Assembly (NCBI GenBank): GCA_027489295.1
Contig: JAIYAA010000161.1
Span: 1 to 50,894, forward strand
Source: Sphingomonadales bacterium
Lineage (GTDB): Bacteria > Pseudomonadota > Alphaproteobacteria > Sphingomonadales > Sphingomonadaceae
DNA: 50,894 nucleotides
Direction: 5' to 3'
Positions 1-6,560 of the stretch are shown here, in pieces (position 1 is the stretch's first letter; each line of letters opens with the position of its first letter). Both the position numbers and the translations under genes were made by a program. Under the pieces are notes generated by a model. It saw only the letters and a program-made list of their open reading frames with translations, was not told the DNA's origin and searched no databases.

Positions 1-126
1 GGCGCCGTCGACCGCCACGGCCACGCCGGGTACCGCCTCGTCCACCCGCGCCCCAAGCCTTGCGGCGGCATCGTCCGCCGCGCGCCTGCCGATCGCCTCG
101 GCGCGCGTGTTCAGCCGTTCCAGCAT
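1..126 (-). CDS. GTA/phage morphogenesis protein, N-terminal fragment
   Basis: Only the first 42 codons lie in the window; the gene continues off the left edge. The visible residues (MLERLNTRAEAIGRRAADDA...) form a charged amphipathic helix. The ATG at 124-126 overlaps the 3' end of the upstream connector gene by 16 bp, so the two are translationally coupled. In alphaproteobacterial GTA clusters and HK97-like phages the gene after the gp6-like connector encodes a head-closure or head-tail joining protein. That role is inferred from position only; the fragment is too short to assign a family. Confidence 0.6.
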   Translation of the reverse strand, partial: MLERLNTRAEAIGRRAADDAAARLGARVDEAVPGVAVAVDGA

Positions 127-677
127 GATCGCCGCACTCCCGCCATCAGCTGCAGCCGCCGCCACGGCCGCCAGAAGGCTGCCACCGCCGCCGGCGGCGC
201 GCCGGCATCGCCGCGCCCCTCGATCAGATGCGCGGCGAGCAGCACCACGCCCTGGGCAAGGGGCGGCGGCAGGTCCTCCCAGCCCGCCGCCGCCCCCGCC
301 GCGAAGGTCACGCGCACGCGCGACGACTCCTTCGCGAGCGTCAGCCGCACCCAGCCCTCGCCGCGCGCATCCAGATCGATCGCATAGGCCTCCACCGGCA
401 GCGGCTGTGCCGTGCCGCCGGCATCGACGGCCTCGACCGCGCCGATCGCCGTCACCGGCGCCACCGGCAGCCGCTGCCAATCGGGCCCGCGCGCCAGCCA
501 GACCTGCCAGTCGCGGGCGATCCAGGCGGTGCCGGTAAAGGCCTCGCCCAGCGTCAGCGCGGTCTGCACGGCGGCGGCCAGCGCGGCATCGTCGGCGCCG
601 CCCTCGATCCGCAGATAGGCCTTCACCGCCGCGCACGCGTCCGCGATCGCCGCCGCCGGAAAGGGCGGTGCGTCCAT
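111..677 (-). CDS. Phage gp6-like head-tail connector protein (GTA g6-like)
   Basis: The 188-residue product (MDAPPFPAAAIADACAAVKA...) has the look of the gp6-like head-tail connector family: an N-terminal helical part resembling the DNA-packaging connector of HK97-type phages, then a beta-rich part (LPVAPVTAIGAVEAVDAGG...). It should form the ring that links the portal to the tail or head-closure protein. The ATG at 677 is chosen because the longer reading upstream runs back into the capsid gene in another frame. It follows the capsid gene by 62 bp and overlaps the next gene, in the order expected for GTA g5-g6-g7. The family assignment is by resemblance and gene order. Confidence 0.75.
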   Translation of the reverse strand: MDAPPFPAAAIADACAAVKAYLRIEGGADDAALAAAVQTALTLGEAFTGTAWIARDWQVWLARGPDWQRLPVAPVTAIGAVEAVDAGGTAQPLPVEAYAIDLDARGEGWVRLTLAKESSRVRVTFAAGAAAGWEDLPPPLAQGVVLLAAHLIEGRGDAGAPPAAVAAFWRPWRRLQLMAGVRRSCWNG

Positions 678-739
678 GGTCGTTCTCCCCTGTAAGTGAT
701 GGGCGCGGGCGCCCCCCGGGCCCCGCGCCCGGCCCCGGT

Positions 740-1765
740 TCAGTTGGCGGCGAACTTCAGCAGCTTGATCGCCTCCGAATTGCTGACCATGCCGCCCAGC
801 CGCTTGGTCGCGTAGAAATGGACAAACGGCTTGTTGGAATAGGGATCGCGCAGGATCTGCGTCTCGCCGCGCTCGGCGATCAGATAGCCCGCCTGGAAAT
901 TGCCGAAGGCGATGGAGAAGCTGTTCGCCGCGATGTCCGGCATGTCCTCGGCCTCGACGACCGGATAGCCAAGCAAGGTCGCCGGCTGGCTGGCCGAAAG
1001 CCCCGGCTGCCACAGCAGGTCGCCCTGCGCGGTCTTGAACTTGCGAATGCGCGCGAGCGTCGCCGAGTTCATCACCCAGCTCGCCCCCTGCCGATAGGGC
1101 GCACGCAGCGCCTGCACCAGATCGATCAGCTTCTCGTCCGGGTTGGCGGCGAAGGCGCCCGCCGCGCCGCTCGCCAGATATTGCAGCGTGCCGAAGGCGC
1201 GCGCCGCGTCCGCCGCGGTCGAGGTCGGCGCGGCGAGGAAGCCCTTGGGCTGGTTGACCCCGGTGCCGTTGACGAACGCGGTGCCTTCGGACTGGGCGAA
1301 TTCGCGCGCGATCTCGCCGGCCAGCCAGCTTTCCACGTCGAACAGCGCATCGTCGAGCATCGCCTGGCTCGCCGCCGGATTGGCGTAGAGCTCGCCGAAC
1401 GGCGGGGCGATCTCGTTGAAGGTCGGCGTCGCGGTGATCGGGCGCGCGGCGGTTTCGGAGGCCCAGCCGCTGTCGAAGCCGCCGCTCGCCACCAGCTTGC
1501 GATAGCCGCTGCTCCCCACCTTCACCACATTGGCGATCGCGCGAATGGGCGAGATCGCCTGCAGCGTCGCGTCGATCTGCGCGTCGATCTCGCGCGGCAC
1601 GGCATAGCCGCCCTCGCCGCCGCTATTGCCGGACAGCGCCTTGGTCTCGACCCCGCCGCGCAGATAGCCGTCGAACGCCGCGCTCGCCGCCGGTCGCCCG
1701 CCGGCCAGCATCGGCCGCACCGGCGGCAGCGTCGCCTGCTCGAAACTCGTCTCCAAATTATCCAT
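740..1765 (-). CDS. HK97-fold phage/GTA major capsid protein (g5-like)
   Basis: The 341-residue protein has a short N-terminal arm (about 55 residues), then the typical capsid entry segment KALSGNSGGEGGYAVP near residues 42-58. The HK97-type body follows, including SPIRAIANVV, an E-loop-like region with GFDSGWASETAARP, and FDVESWLAGEIAREFAQSEG, the usual spine helix. A late segment, DPYSNKPFVHFYATKRLGG, matches the end of phage capsids. It builds the procapsid shell after cleavage by the protease encoded just upstream. The start is supported by GGGAG six bases before ATG. The order protease-capsid-connector fits a GTA or siphophage head module. Confidence 0.93.
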   Translation of the reverse strand: MDNLETSFEQATLPPVRPMLAGGRPAASAAFDGYLRGGVETKALSGNSGGEGGYAVPREIDAQIDATLQAISPIRAIANVVKVGSSGYRKLVASGGFDSGWASETAARPITATPTFNEIAPPFGELYANPAASQAMLDDALFDVESWLAGEIAREFAQSEGTAFVNGTGVNQPKGFLAAPTSTAADAARAFGTLQYLASGAAGAFAANPDEKLIDLVQALRAPYRQGASWVMNSATLARIRKFKTAQGDLLWQPGLSASQPATLLGYPVVEAEDMPDIAANSFSIAFGNFQAGYLIAERGETQILRDPYSNKPFVHFYATKRLGGMVSNSEAIKLLKFAAN

Positions 1766-1798
1766 GATATTCTCCCACGCCAGAAAAGTCGGAAAAAC

Positions 1799-2167
1799 TC
1801 AGGCCACCGCGTGCACGCGGGCGAGCGGCTGCATCGGCTCGGCCACCAGGCTCACCTCGATCAGCTGCAGCGCGGTCAGTTCGCGCACCCGCCCGGCCGT
1901 GGCGGCCCGCACCCGGTAGCCGAAGGACAGCCCCGCCACCGCGCCGCCCGCGACCAGCGCCGCCAGCCGCGGGTCCTCGACCCGGCCGATCACGCGCAGT
2001 CCCCGCGCATCCTCGCCGATCGCCTCGATCGTGCCGACCGGCTTGCCGCCATGCTGCCAGAGCAGCGGCACCGGCCCCACCGGCCCGAAGGCCCCCGGCC
2101 GCACCACGTCGCCGCCGCGATCGACGCGATCGAACACCGCCGCATAGCCGGCGAAGCGCACGCTCAT
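1799..2167 (-). CDS. HK97-family prohead protease (g4-like)
   Basis: The 122-residue product begins MSVRFAGYAAVFDRVDRGGD, the hallmark opening of HK97 prohead proteases (GYAAVF...D..GD). It continues with LLWQHGGKPVGTIEAIGEDARGLRVIGRV, which carries the conserved histidine, and GLSFGYRV, which carries the serine region. It is short for the family (usually 140-200 residues), as GTA versions tend to be. It trims the capsid precursor during head maturation. The ATG at 2167 overlaps the stop of the DUF6127 gene in an ATGA junction, which fixes the start and argues for coupled translation. Confidence 0.9.
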   Translation of the reverse strand: MSVRFAGYAAVFDRVDRGGDVVRPGAFGPVGPVPLLWQHGGKPVGTIEAIGEDARGLRVIGRVEDPRLAALVAGGAVAGLSFGYRVRAATAGRVRELTALQLIEVSLVAEPMQPLARVHAVA

Positions 2168-2472
2168 TTCAGCCAGCCCGGAAAGCCCATCCGCATCGCC
2201 AGCAGCACCAGCACCAGCGCCGCCACCGTGCGGCCCAGCCACTGCATCACCGCCTTGAGCATCGATTTCTTGGCGTCACGCCACGCGCTCAGCAGCTCGC
2301 GCAGCTCGGCCATGTCCTTGGCGGCGCCGCTGTCTTCCAGCCCCAGCCGGGAAAGCGCGCGGTTCGCGCCCACCGTGCCCGCCTCCTCGGCAATGGCGCG
2401 CAGCGTGGTCAGCTCGGCGCCCTCGTTCTCGGCCTGCGCGATCAGCTCGGCCAGCATCGTCCCGTCGTTCAT
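2164..2472 (-). CDS. DUF6127-like protein of sphingomonad GTA clusters
   Basis: The 102-residue protein has a charged helical N-terminal part (MLAELIAQAENEGAELTTLRAIAEEAG...), then a single hydrophobic C-terminal segment (VAALVLVLLAMRMGFPGWL, about residues 83-101) that looks like a transmembrane anchor. I recognise it as the small DUF6127-type gene found between portal and protease in sphingomonad GTA clusters; its function is unknown. It overlaps the portal gene by 4 bp upstream and the protease gene by 4 bp downstream, so it is part of the head operon. The DUF name is from memory. Confidence 0.7.
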   Translation of the reverse strand: MNDGTMLAELIAQAENEGAELTTLRAIAEEAGTVGANRALSRLGLEDSGAAKDMAELRELLSAWRDAKKSMLKAVMQWLGRTVAALVLVLLAMRMGFPGWLK

Positions 2473-3572
2473 GGCAACCCCACCAGCTTGCGTTTCTCGT
2501 CATCGGTCAGGAAGGATGCGGCCGAGACCTGCCGCCACAGCCGCTCGCGGTCCTCGGCGAGCGCGGTCACCCGGTCGAGGTCCACCGCCAGCGTCGCCGC
2601 GGGGAACCAGGCGGCCAGCCCCTCGGCCAGCCCGCCCAGCAGGTGCTCGGCCATCGGCAGGATCGCCTGCCGCCACAGCGCGCGATTGGCCTCGCGGTAA
2701 TTGGCGTAGGCGGCGTCGCCCGGCAGCCCCAGCAGCATCGGCGGCACGCCGAACGCCAGCGCGATCTCGCGCGCCGCCGCGGCCTTGAGCCCCACGAAAT
2801 CCATGTCCGCCGGCGTCAGGCTCATCGCCTGCCATTTCAGCCCGCCTTCCAGCAGCATCGGCCGCCCGGCATTGGCAGCGCCGGCGAAGCCTGCCTCCAT
2901 TTCGTCTTTCAGCCGGGCGAACTGGTCCGGCGCCAGCGCGGAGCCGTCGCCCGGATCATAGACCAGCGCCCCGCTCGGCCGCGCCGCATTGTCGAGCAGC
3001 GCCTTGTTCCACCGCGTCGCCGCATTGTGGATCGCGATCGCGCCCGCCGCGGCATCCAGGCAGCCCAGGCCATAATGGTCGTCGGCCGGATGGAAGGCGC
3101 GCAGATGCAGGATCTGCGGCCGCCCGCCATCGTCCGCCGCCAGCCGGGTGACGTGGTCGCCCACGCGGTAGCGATAGGCGACCGGCCAGCCATTGCCGTC
3201 CGGCTCCACGCTCACCCGCTCGGGCCGCAGCGCATAGAGCGCCTGCAACTGCCCCGCGCCGTCGGTTAGCAACTGGACATAGCCGTTGCCGTGGAGCAGC
3301 AGCTGCGCCGCCAGCGTCTCGAGCAGCCGCTGCCCGCCCGAGGGGGCCGCGACCAGCGCGACCACCGCCGGATCCGAACCGGTGAGCGGCGCGCCGCCGA
3401 CGCCTTCGGCCACCAGCCGCACCGCGCGCTGGGCGATCGGGTTCTGGCAATAGCCCTCGCGCAGCTGCCCCTCGTAGCTGCGCGGCCAGTCGCCGAAGCC
3501 GCCCCAGCCGCCGCCGCGCGCCAATGCCGGCCGCTGCCCCTCGCGCGCGGCCTTGCGCCCGAACCACTTCAT
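2469..3572 (-). CDS. Phage/GTA portal protein (g3-like)
   Basis: The 367-residue product starts MKWFGRKAAREGQRPALARG. It has classic HK97-type portal segments: NPIAQRAVRLVAEGVG, LLLHGNGYVQLL, YALRPERVSVEPD, YRYRVGDHV, ILHLRAFHPADDHYGLGCLDAAAGAI, GAPRPSGAL-like clamp residues, and FGVPPMLLGLPGDAAYANYREA near the C-terminus. Portals form the dodecameric DNA channel at the unique capsid vertex. The ATG at 3572 overlaps the stop of the EF-hand gene (ATGA), and its own stop overlaps the DUF6127 start. The protein is at the short end of the family (367 against about 390-420 residues), as is common in GTAs. Confidence 0.92.
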   Translation of the reverse strand: MKWFGRKAAREGQRPALARGGGWGGFGDWPRSYEGQLREGYCQNPIAQRAVRLVAEGVGGAPLTGSDPAVVALVAAPSGGQRLLETLAAQLLLHGNGYVQLLTDGAGQLQALYALRPERVSVEPDGNGWPVAYRYRVGDHVTRLAADDGGRPQILHLRAFHPADDHYGLGCLDAAAGAIAIHNAATRWNKALLDNAARPSGALVYDPGDGSALAPDQFARLKDEMEAGFAGAANAGRPMLLEGGLKWQAMSLTPADMDFVGLKAAAAREIALAFGVPPMLLGLPGDAAYANYREANRALWRQAILPMAEHLLGGLAEGLAAWFPAATLAVDLDRVTALAEDRERLWRQVSAASFLTDDEKRKLVGLP

Positions 3573-3859
3573 CGCGCCAGCTCCGCCAGGCTGAGCTTGC
3601 CGTCCCGGTCCAGGTCGCGGGCCCAATAGGCGGCGCTGAGGGCGGCGCGCATGCCGTCCCAGAAGCCGCCCACGAGCCGCGCCGGCGGAAAGGCGCGCTC
3701 GACCAGCGCCTGCACCTCGGCCGAGTCGAGCGCCCCGTCGCCGTTGCGATCGCCCGCCGCCACCGCGACGCCCGCGCCCACCGCCAACCCGGTCCGCGCA
3801 TCGAGCGCGCACGCGCCCGTCAGCAGGGCGAGCAGCCCTGCAACCATGCAGTTTCGCAT
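3569..3859 (-). CDS. Small EF-hand protein, probable lipoprotein or exported, inside the GTA cluster
   Basis: The 96-residue product begins with an export signal (MRNCMVAGLLALLTGACALDARTG); the LLTGAC segment is a partial lipobox. Two EF-hand loops follow: DRNGDGALDSAE near residues 44-55 and DLDRDGKLSLAE near 83-94. It would bind calcium in the periplasm or on a membrane. It overlaps the portal start by 4 bp, so it is co-translated with head genes, although no such protein is a standard part of the RcGTA head module. On its other side lies a 110-bp dispersed repeat that separates it from the large terminase. It may be a cargo gene captured by the cluster; its role is unknown. Confidence 0.75.
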   Translation of the reverse strand: MRNCMVAGLLALLTGACALDARTGLAVGAGVAVAAGDRNGDGALDSAEVQALVERAFPPARLVGGFWDGMRAALSAAYWARDLDRDGKLSLAELAR

Positions 3860-3880
3860 TGGAGTTCTCCTATCGCTGCA

Positions 3881-3990
3881 TAAGCCCCTCCCCTTCAGGG
3901 GAGGGGTTGGGGTGGGGCAGTGTCTCACCGAGACCAACCGGCGCTCTGGAATCCCTCCACCCCCAACCCCTCCTCCAAGGAGGAGGGGCT
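3881..3990. repeat. 110-bp three-hairpin dispersed repeat, copy 1
   Basis: The element starts with CCCCTCCCC-TTCA-GGGGAGGGG, followed by TTGGGGTGG. It has a small central hairpin GTCTC-ACC-GAGAC and ends with CCACC..CAA then CCCCTCCTCC-AA-GGAGGAGGGG. Its two ends are themselves inverted (AAGCCCCTCC...TTGGGGTGG against CCACCCCAA...GGAGGGGCT). A second copy at 41173-41282 is its reverse complement with five substitutions and one 1-bp indel. The copy here lies between the large terminase stop and the EF-hand start. It resembles REP/BIME or MITE-like intergenic repeats; no transposase is present. Confidence 0.9.
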
Positions 3991-3999
3991 CAGTATTAA

Positions 4000-5319
4000 T
4001 CACACCACCCGCACCGCGGCCCGGCCGCGCCGGCCCAGCATCAGCTCGGTCGCCGCCCAGACCAGCGCGTCCGCCCGGTCCGGCGAGCGTCCCGGCCCCT
4101 GATAGCCGCCCGCCGCCTGCAGCCCGGCCAGTTCCTCTTCCAGCGCGGGGAAGGCGCCGGCGTGCCACAGCACGCCCTTCTCGTAGAGCAGCGCCACCGG
4201 CTCGGCCCGCGCGCTCTTGCCCGTGCTGGCATGGACCAGCCGGATCGGCAGCGCGGCATCGGCGGCGCGCAGCACGCTCTCCACCATCGCCCCGCCCTGG
4301 TTCTTCTCCGCGACCACGCATTCCGCCTCGAACCGCGCGGCGCAGTCCGCCACCGCCGCCGCCCAGCCTTCGGGGCGCAGCCCCGCGACGCTCGCATCGG
4401 CGAGGACATAGCCCTGCCCGTCCGCGCCCAGGCCGATCGCGACGATCCCGCAGGCATCGCCCTCGGTCCCCGCCGGCGGGTCGACGCCCACCACCACCCG
4501 CACCAGCCGCTCGGGCGCCGGGCGCCGCTGCCGCTCGATCAGCGCGCGCGTCCACAGCGCGCCGGGCACGTCGTCGATCATCTCGCCGTCCAGCTCCTGC
4601 CGGCCGAGCCGGGTGCCGGCATAATCGGCCAGCATCGCCTCGACGAAGCTGCGCGGCAGGTGAACATTGTCGCGCGTCCGCCCGCGCGTCTCGTGCACCC
4701 CCGGCATCGCCATCACCCGCCGCAGCAGCTTCACCGGCCGCGGCGTCGTCGTCACCACCACGCGGGGCCGTTCGCCGCGGCGCATGCCCATCATCAGATT
4801 GTCCCAGGCATTGTCGGCCGCGCCGCTCCGCCATTTGGCAAGCTCGTCGCACCAGGCGAAGTCATGCTCGGGGCCGCGCAGCTTCTCCGGCGCCTCCGCC
4901 GAATAGACGAAGGCCCGCGCGCCCGATGCGAACACCAGCTCGCCCCGCGTCGGGTGCCAGCCGATCGTCTCCAGTTCGCGCGCCACCGCGAGCAGCCCGG
5001 CCGGCCCCTCCACCATCACCCGGCGCACCTCGTCCACCGTCGCGCCGACCAGCGCGATGCGCGCGCCGGCCTGCTCGCGCGCCATCTGGCTCACCCATTC
5101 CGAACCGGCCCGGGTCTTGCCGAAGCCGCGTCCGGCGCGGATCAGCCAGATCCGCCAGTCGCCCTCCGGCCAGAACTGCCCGTCATGCGCCCAGCGCCAC
5201 CAGGCCTCGTTGAAGCAGCGCAGATGGGCGCGCGGCATGTCGCGGATCATCGCCACGCGCTCCGCGCGCGGGGCGAGCGCCAGCCGGGCCATCGCATCCT
5301 CGGCATCGGCGGGGCTCAT
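4000..5319 (-). CDS. Terminase large subunit, DNA packaging ATPase/nuclease (GTA g2-like)
   Basis: The 439-residue protein carries a Walker A motif RAGRGFGKTRAG near residues 62-73, a Walker B segment FAWCDE, and a coupling motif VVVTTTPRP. The C-terminal RNase H-like nuclease domain shows acidic positions in VVGVDPPAGTEGDACG, VVAEKNQGG and SPDRADALVWA. It pumps DNA into the prohead and cuts it. GTA versions package random host DNA by headful cutting; whether this one does cannot be seen. Its start overlaps the stop of the small-terminase-like gene by 4 bp. On the 3' side, ten bases separate its stop from the dispersed repeat. Confidence 0.93.
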   Translation of the reverse strand: MSPADAEDAMARLALAPRAERVAMIRDMPRAHLRCFNEAWWRWAHDGQFWPEGDWRIWLIRAGRGFGKTRAGSEWVSQMAREQAGARIALVGATVDEVRRVMVEGPAGLLAVARELETIGWHPTRGELVFASGARAFVYSAEAPEKLRGPEHDFAWCDELAKWRSGAADNAWDNLMMGMRRGERPRVVVTTTPRPVKLLRRVMAMPGVHETRGRTRDNVHLPRSFVEAMLADYAGTRLGRQELDGEMIDDVPGALWTRALIERQRRPAPERLVRVVVGVDPPAGTEGDACGIVAIGLGADGQGYVLADASVAGLRPEGWAAAVADCAARFEAECVVAEKNQGGAMVESVLRAADAALPIRLVHASTGKSARAEPVALLYEKGVLWHAGAFPALEEELAGLQAAGGYQGPGRSPDRADALVWAATELMLGRRGRAAVRVV

Positions 5320-5819
5320 GGCTGGTCGCCGCGCTCGGCCGCCAGCCGCCGGGCAAGCGCATCGAGCTTCTTGTTGAGCGCCGCCTCGGCCTCCTCGCGA
5401 CTGACCCGCACCACCCGGCCGCGCGGCGTCTGCTCCCGGTTCTCCACCGTCGCGCGGTGCAACCGCAGCAGGTCCATCGCCAGCCTCGCATCGAAGGGGC
5501 CGGCGGCCGGCGGCACGCGCTCGATGCCGTCCTCCTCGAACGGGTGCGGCGCCGCCAGCTGGGCGAGCAGCTGTTCCTCCAGCCGCTCATAGCCGGTGAG
5601 GATCGCCGCACGCCACGCCGCGGCGAAGCCCGGCTGCTGCCGCCGCCGCCGATAGGCAGACCGATAGTCGACCCCGGCGTGCCGACAGGATTGCTGCACG
5701 TTGCAGGTCGCCGCCAGCATGTCGAGGAACGCGCTCTCCTGCGCGTCGGTCCAGGCATGGGCAGGCAGCTTGCGCTTCTGCAGGCGACGGTTGGTCCCCT
5801 TGCCGATCACGTCCGTCAT
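5316..5819 (-). CDS. Small-terminase-like protein, first gene of the GTA head cluster (g1-like)
   Basis: The 167-residue protein (MTDVIGKGTNRRLQKRKLPA...) has a basic N-terminus. A helix-turn-helix-like segment follows (WTDAQESAFLDMLAATCNVQQSCRHAGVDY split over residues 24-53, then RSAYRRRRQQPGFAAAW), as in terminase small subunits that pick out DNA to package. A C-terminal charged helix (AEAALNKKLDALARRLAAERG) could mediate oligomerisation. It is immediately upstream of and 4 bp overlapping with the large terminase, the standard place for TerS or GTA g1. I infer the function mainly from position and the HTH-like part. The ATG at 5819 is preceded by AGAGGTGCC. Confidence 0.72.
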   Translation of the reverse strand: MTDVIGKGTNRRLQKRKLPAHAWTDAQESAFLDMLAATCNVQQSCRHAGVDYRSAYRRRRQQPGFAAAWRAAILTGYERLEEQLLAQLAAPHPFEEDGIERVPPAAGPFDARLAMDLLRLHRATVENREQTPRGRVVRVSREEAEAALNKKLDALARRLAAERGDQP

Positions 5820-6560
5820 GGCACCTCTTCCGAAAACGCGAACGGGCCGCGACACCTGCGTGCCCGACCCGTTCCAGCGAGGCCGCCTCGGCGACTCGCA
5901 ATTCTTCAGCGTTCCCGTTTTGTGCCACAGCATCGTGACGATGTCAAGCAGAATTAACCGATCTGGTTATTCGGTCGCCGCCTTCGCGATCTCAAACTGA
6001 GTACTACGGAAATATACCTATCGAAAATGCGCCCCAAGCAGCAAACCGGCGCCGAACAGTTCACCATGACAACGATATCATAAAACAAGGCGCCAGAATG
6101 CGCGTAATGTTTCGGACGCGAATTTATCCACGTAGTTTACCGGATATCGGCCTGCAGGTTAACCATCTTGTGCCGATGGATTTGCCCGAATAGAGGCACG
6201 GCGCCCGAGCTGTATCCCGGTGCCCCCGCACAACAGTATCGCGTTCCCAATGCGTCGAAAGAGAGGACGGCGCATGCGGAAATCGGAGCTTCAGGCCTTC
6301 ATCGTTGCCCAGCCATAAGGTTCGTCTCAGTCGAGGCGCGCCCGATGCTGGCGTTCCGGAGACGTGCATTGCCGATTTTCAGGGTTTCCTCTCGTATCTC
6401 CATCTCGCTGTTCGTTCGCCCGCTACGCCGCGCCGGTGCGAAGCGTCGCCGCGCCTCGACGCTCCGCCATCGCCACACCCTGCACCGCTTGCACGCCGCC
6501 GGGCCGCACCGGCCGGCCGCGCCCCTGCGTCGCGGCTTCCGCTACCCCGTGCATCGCCCC
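5820..6560. other. Divergent regulatory region between the GTA cluster and a histidine kinase
   Basis: No convincing gene lies in these 741 bases; the possible N-terminal extension of the kinase frame (6168-6560) is rich in Arg/His/Pro and looks non-coding. The stretch from about 5930 to 6150 is markedly richer in A+T than the rest of the window, as expected for promoters. It contains the palindromic AACCGATCTGGTTA site near 5955-5968, a minus-strand TTGACA at 5942-5947, and a lone TTATCCACG (one base from a DnaA box) at 6124-6132. From 6200 to 6560 I see nothing specific. Confidence 0.6.
5942..5970 (-). promoter_or_regulatory. Candidate GTA promoter element: -35-like TTGACA plus palindromic operator
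   Basis: TAACC-GATCT-GGTTA (5954-5968) is a perfect 5-bp-arm inverted repeat. Its 14-base core, AACCGATCTGGTTA, recurs with one change at 13267-13280 in front of an XRE regulator. On the minus strand a consensus TTGACA follows six bases further towards the first GTA gene (5947 to 5942), preceded by C as in alphaproteobacterial CTTGAC boxes. A clear -10 was not found, so the transcription start is uncertain. The operator could act as an activator site upstream of -35, or as a repressor site if a promoter further upstream is used. Confidence 0.5.

Noticed and set aside
668..2788. Long plus-strand open frame opposite capsid, protease and portal genes
   Set aside because: The minus-strand products are recognisable phage head proteins with ribosome sites and 4-bp overlaps. 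The antisense product is Arg-rich low-complexity sequence.
6124..6132. TTATCCACG upstream of the GTA cluster as a DnaA box
   Set aside because: It is a single site with one mismatch and no partner, so it is weak evidence compared with the paired perfect boxes at 29802-29884.
6168..6560. N-terminal extension of the histidine kinase frame
   Set aside because: The residues are Arg/His/Pro-rich without structure, and the first membrane helix follows directly after ATG 6561. The extension reads as non-coding.
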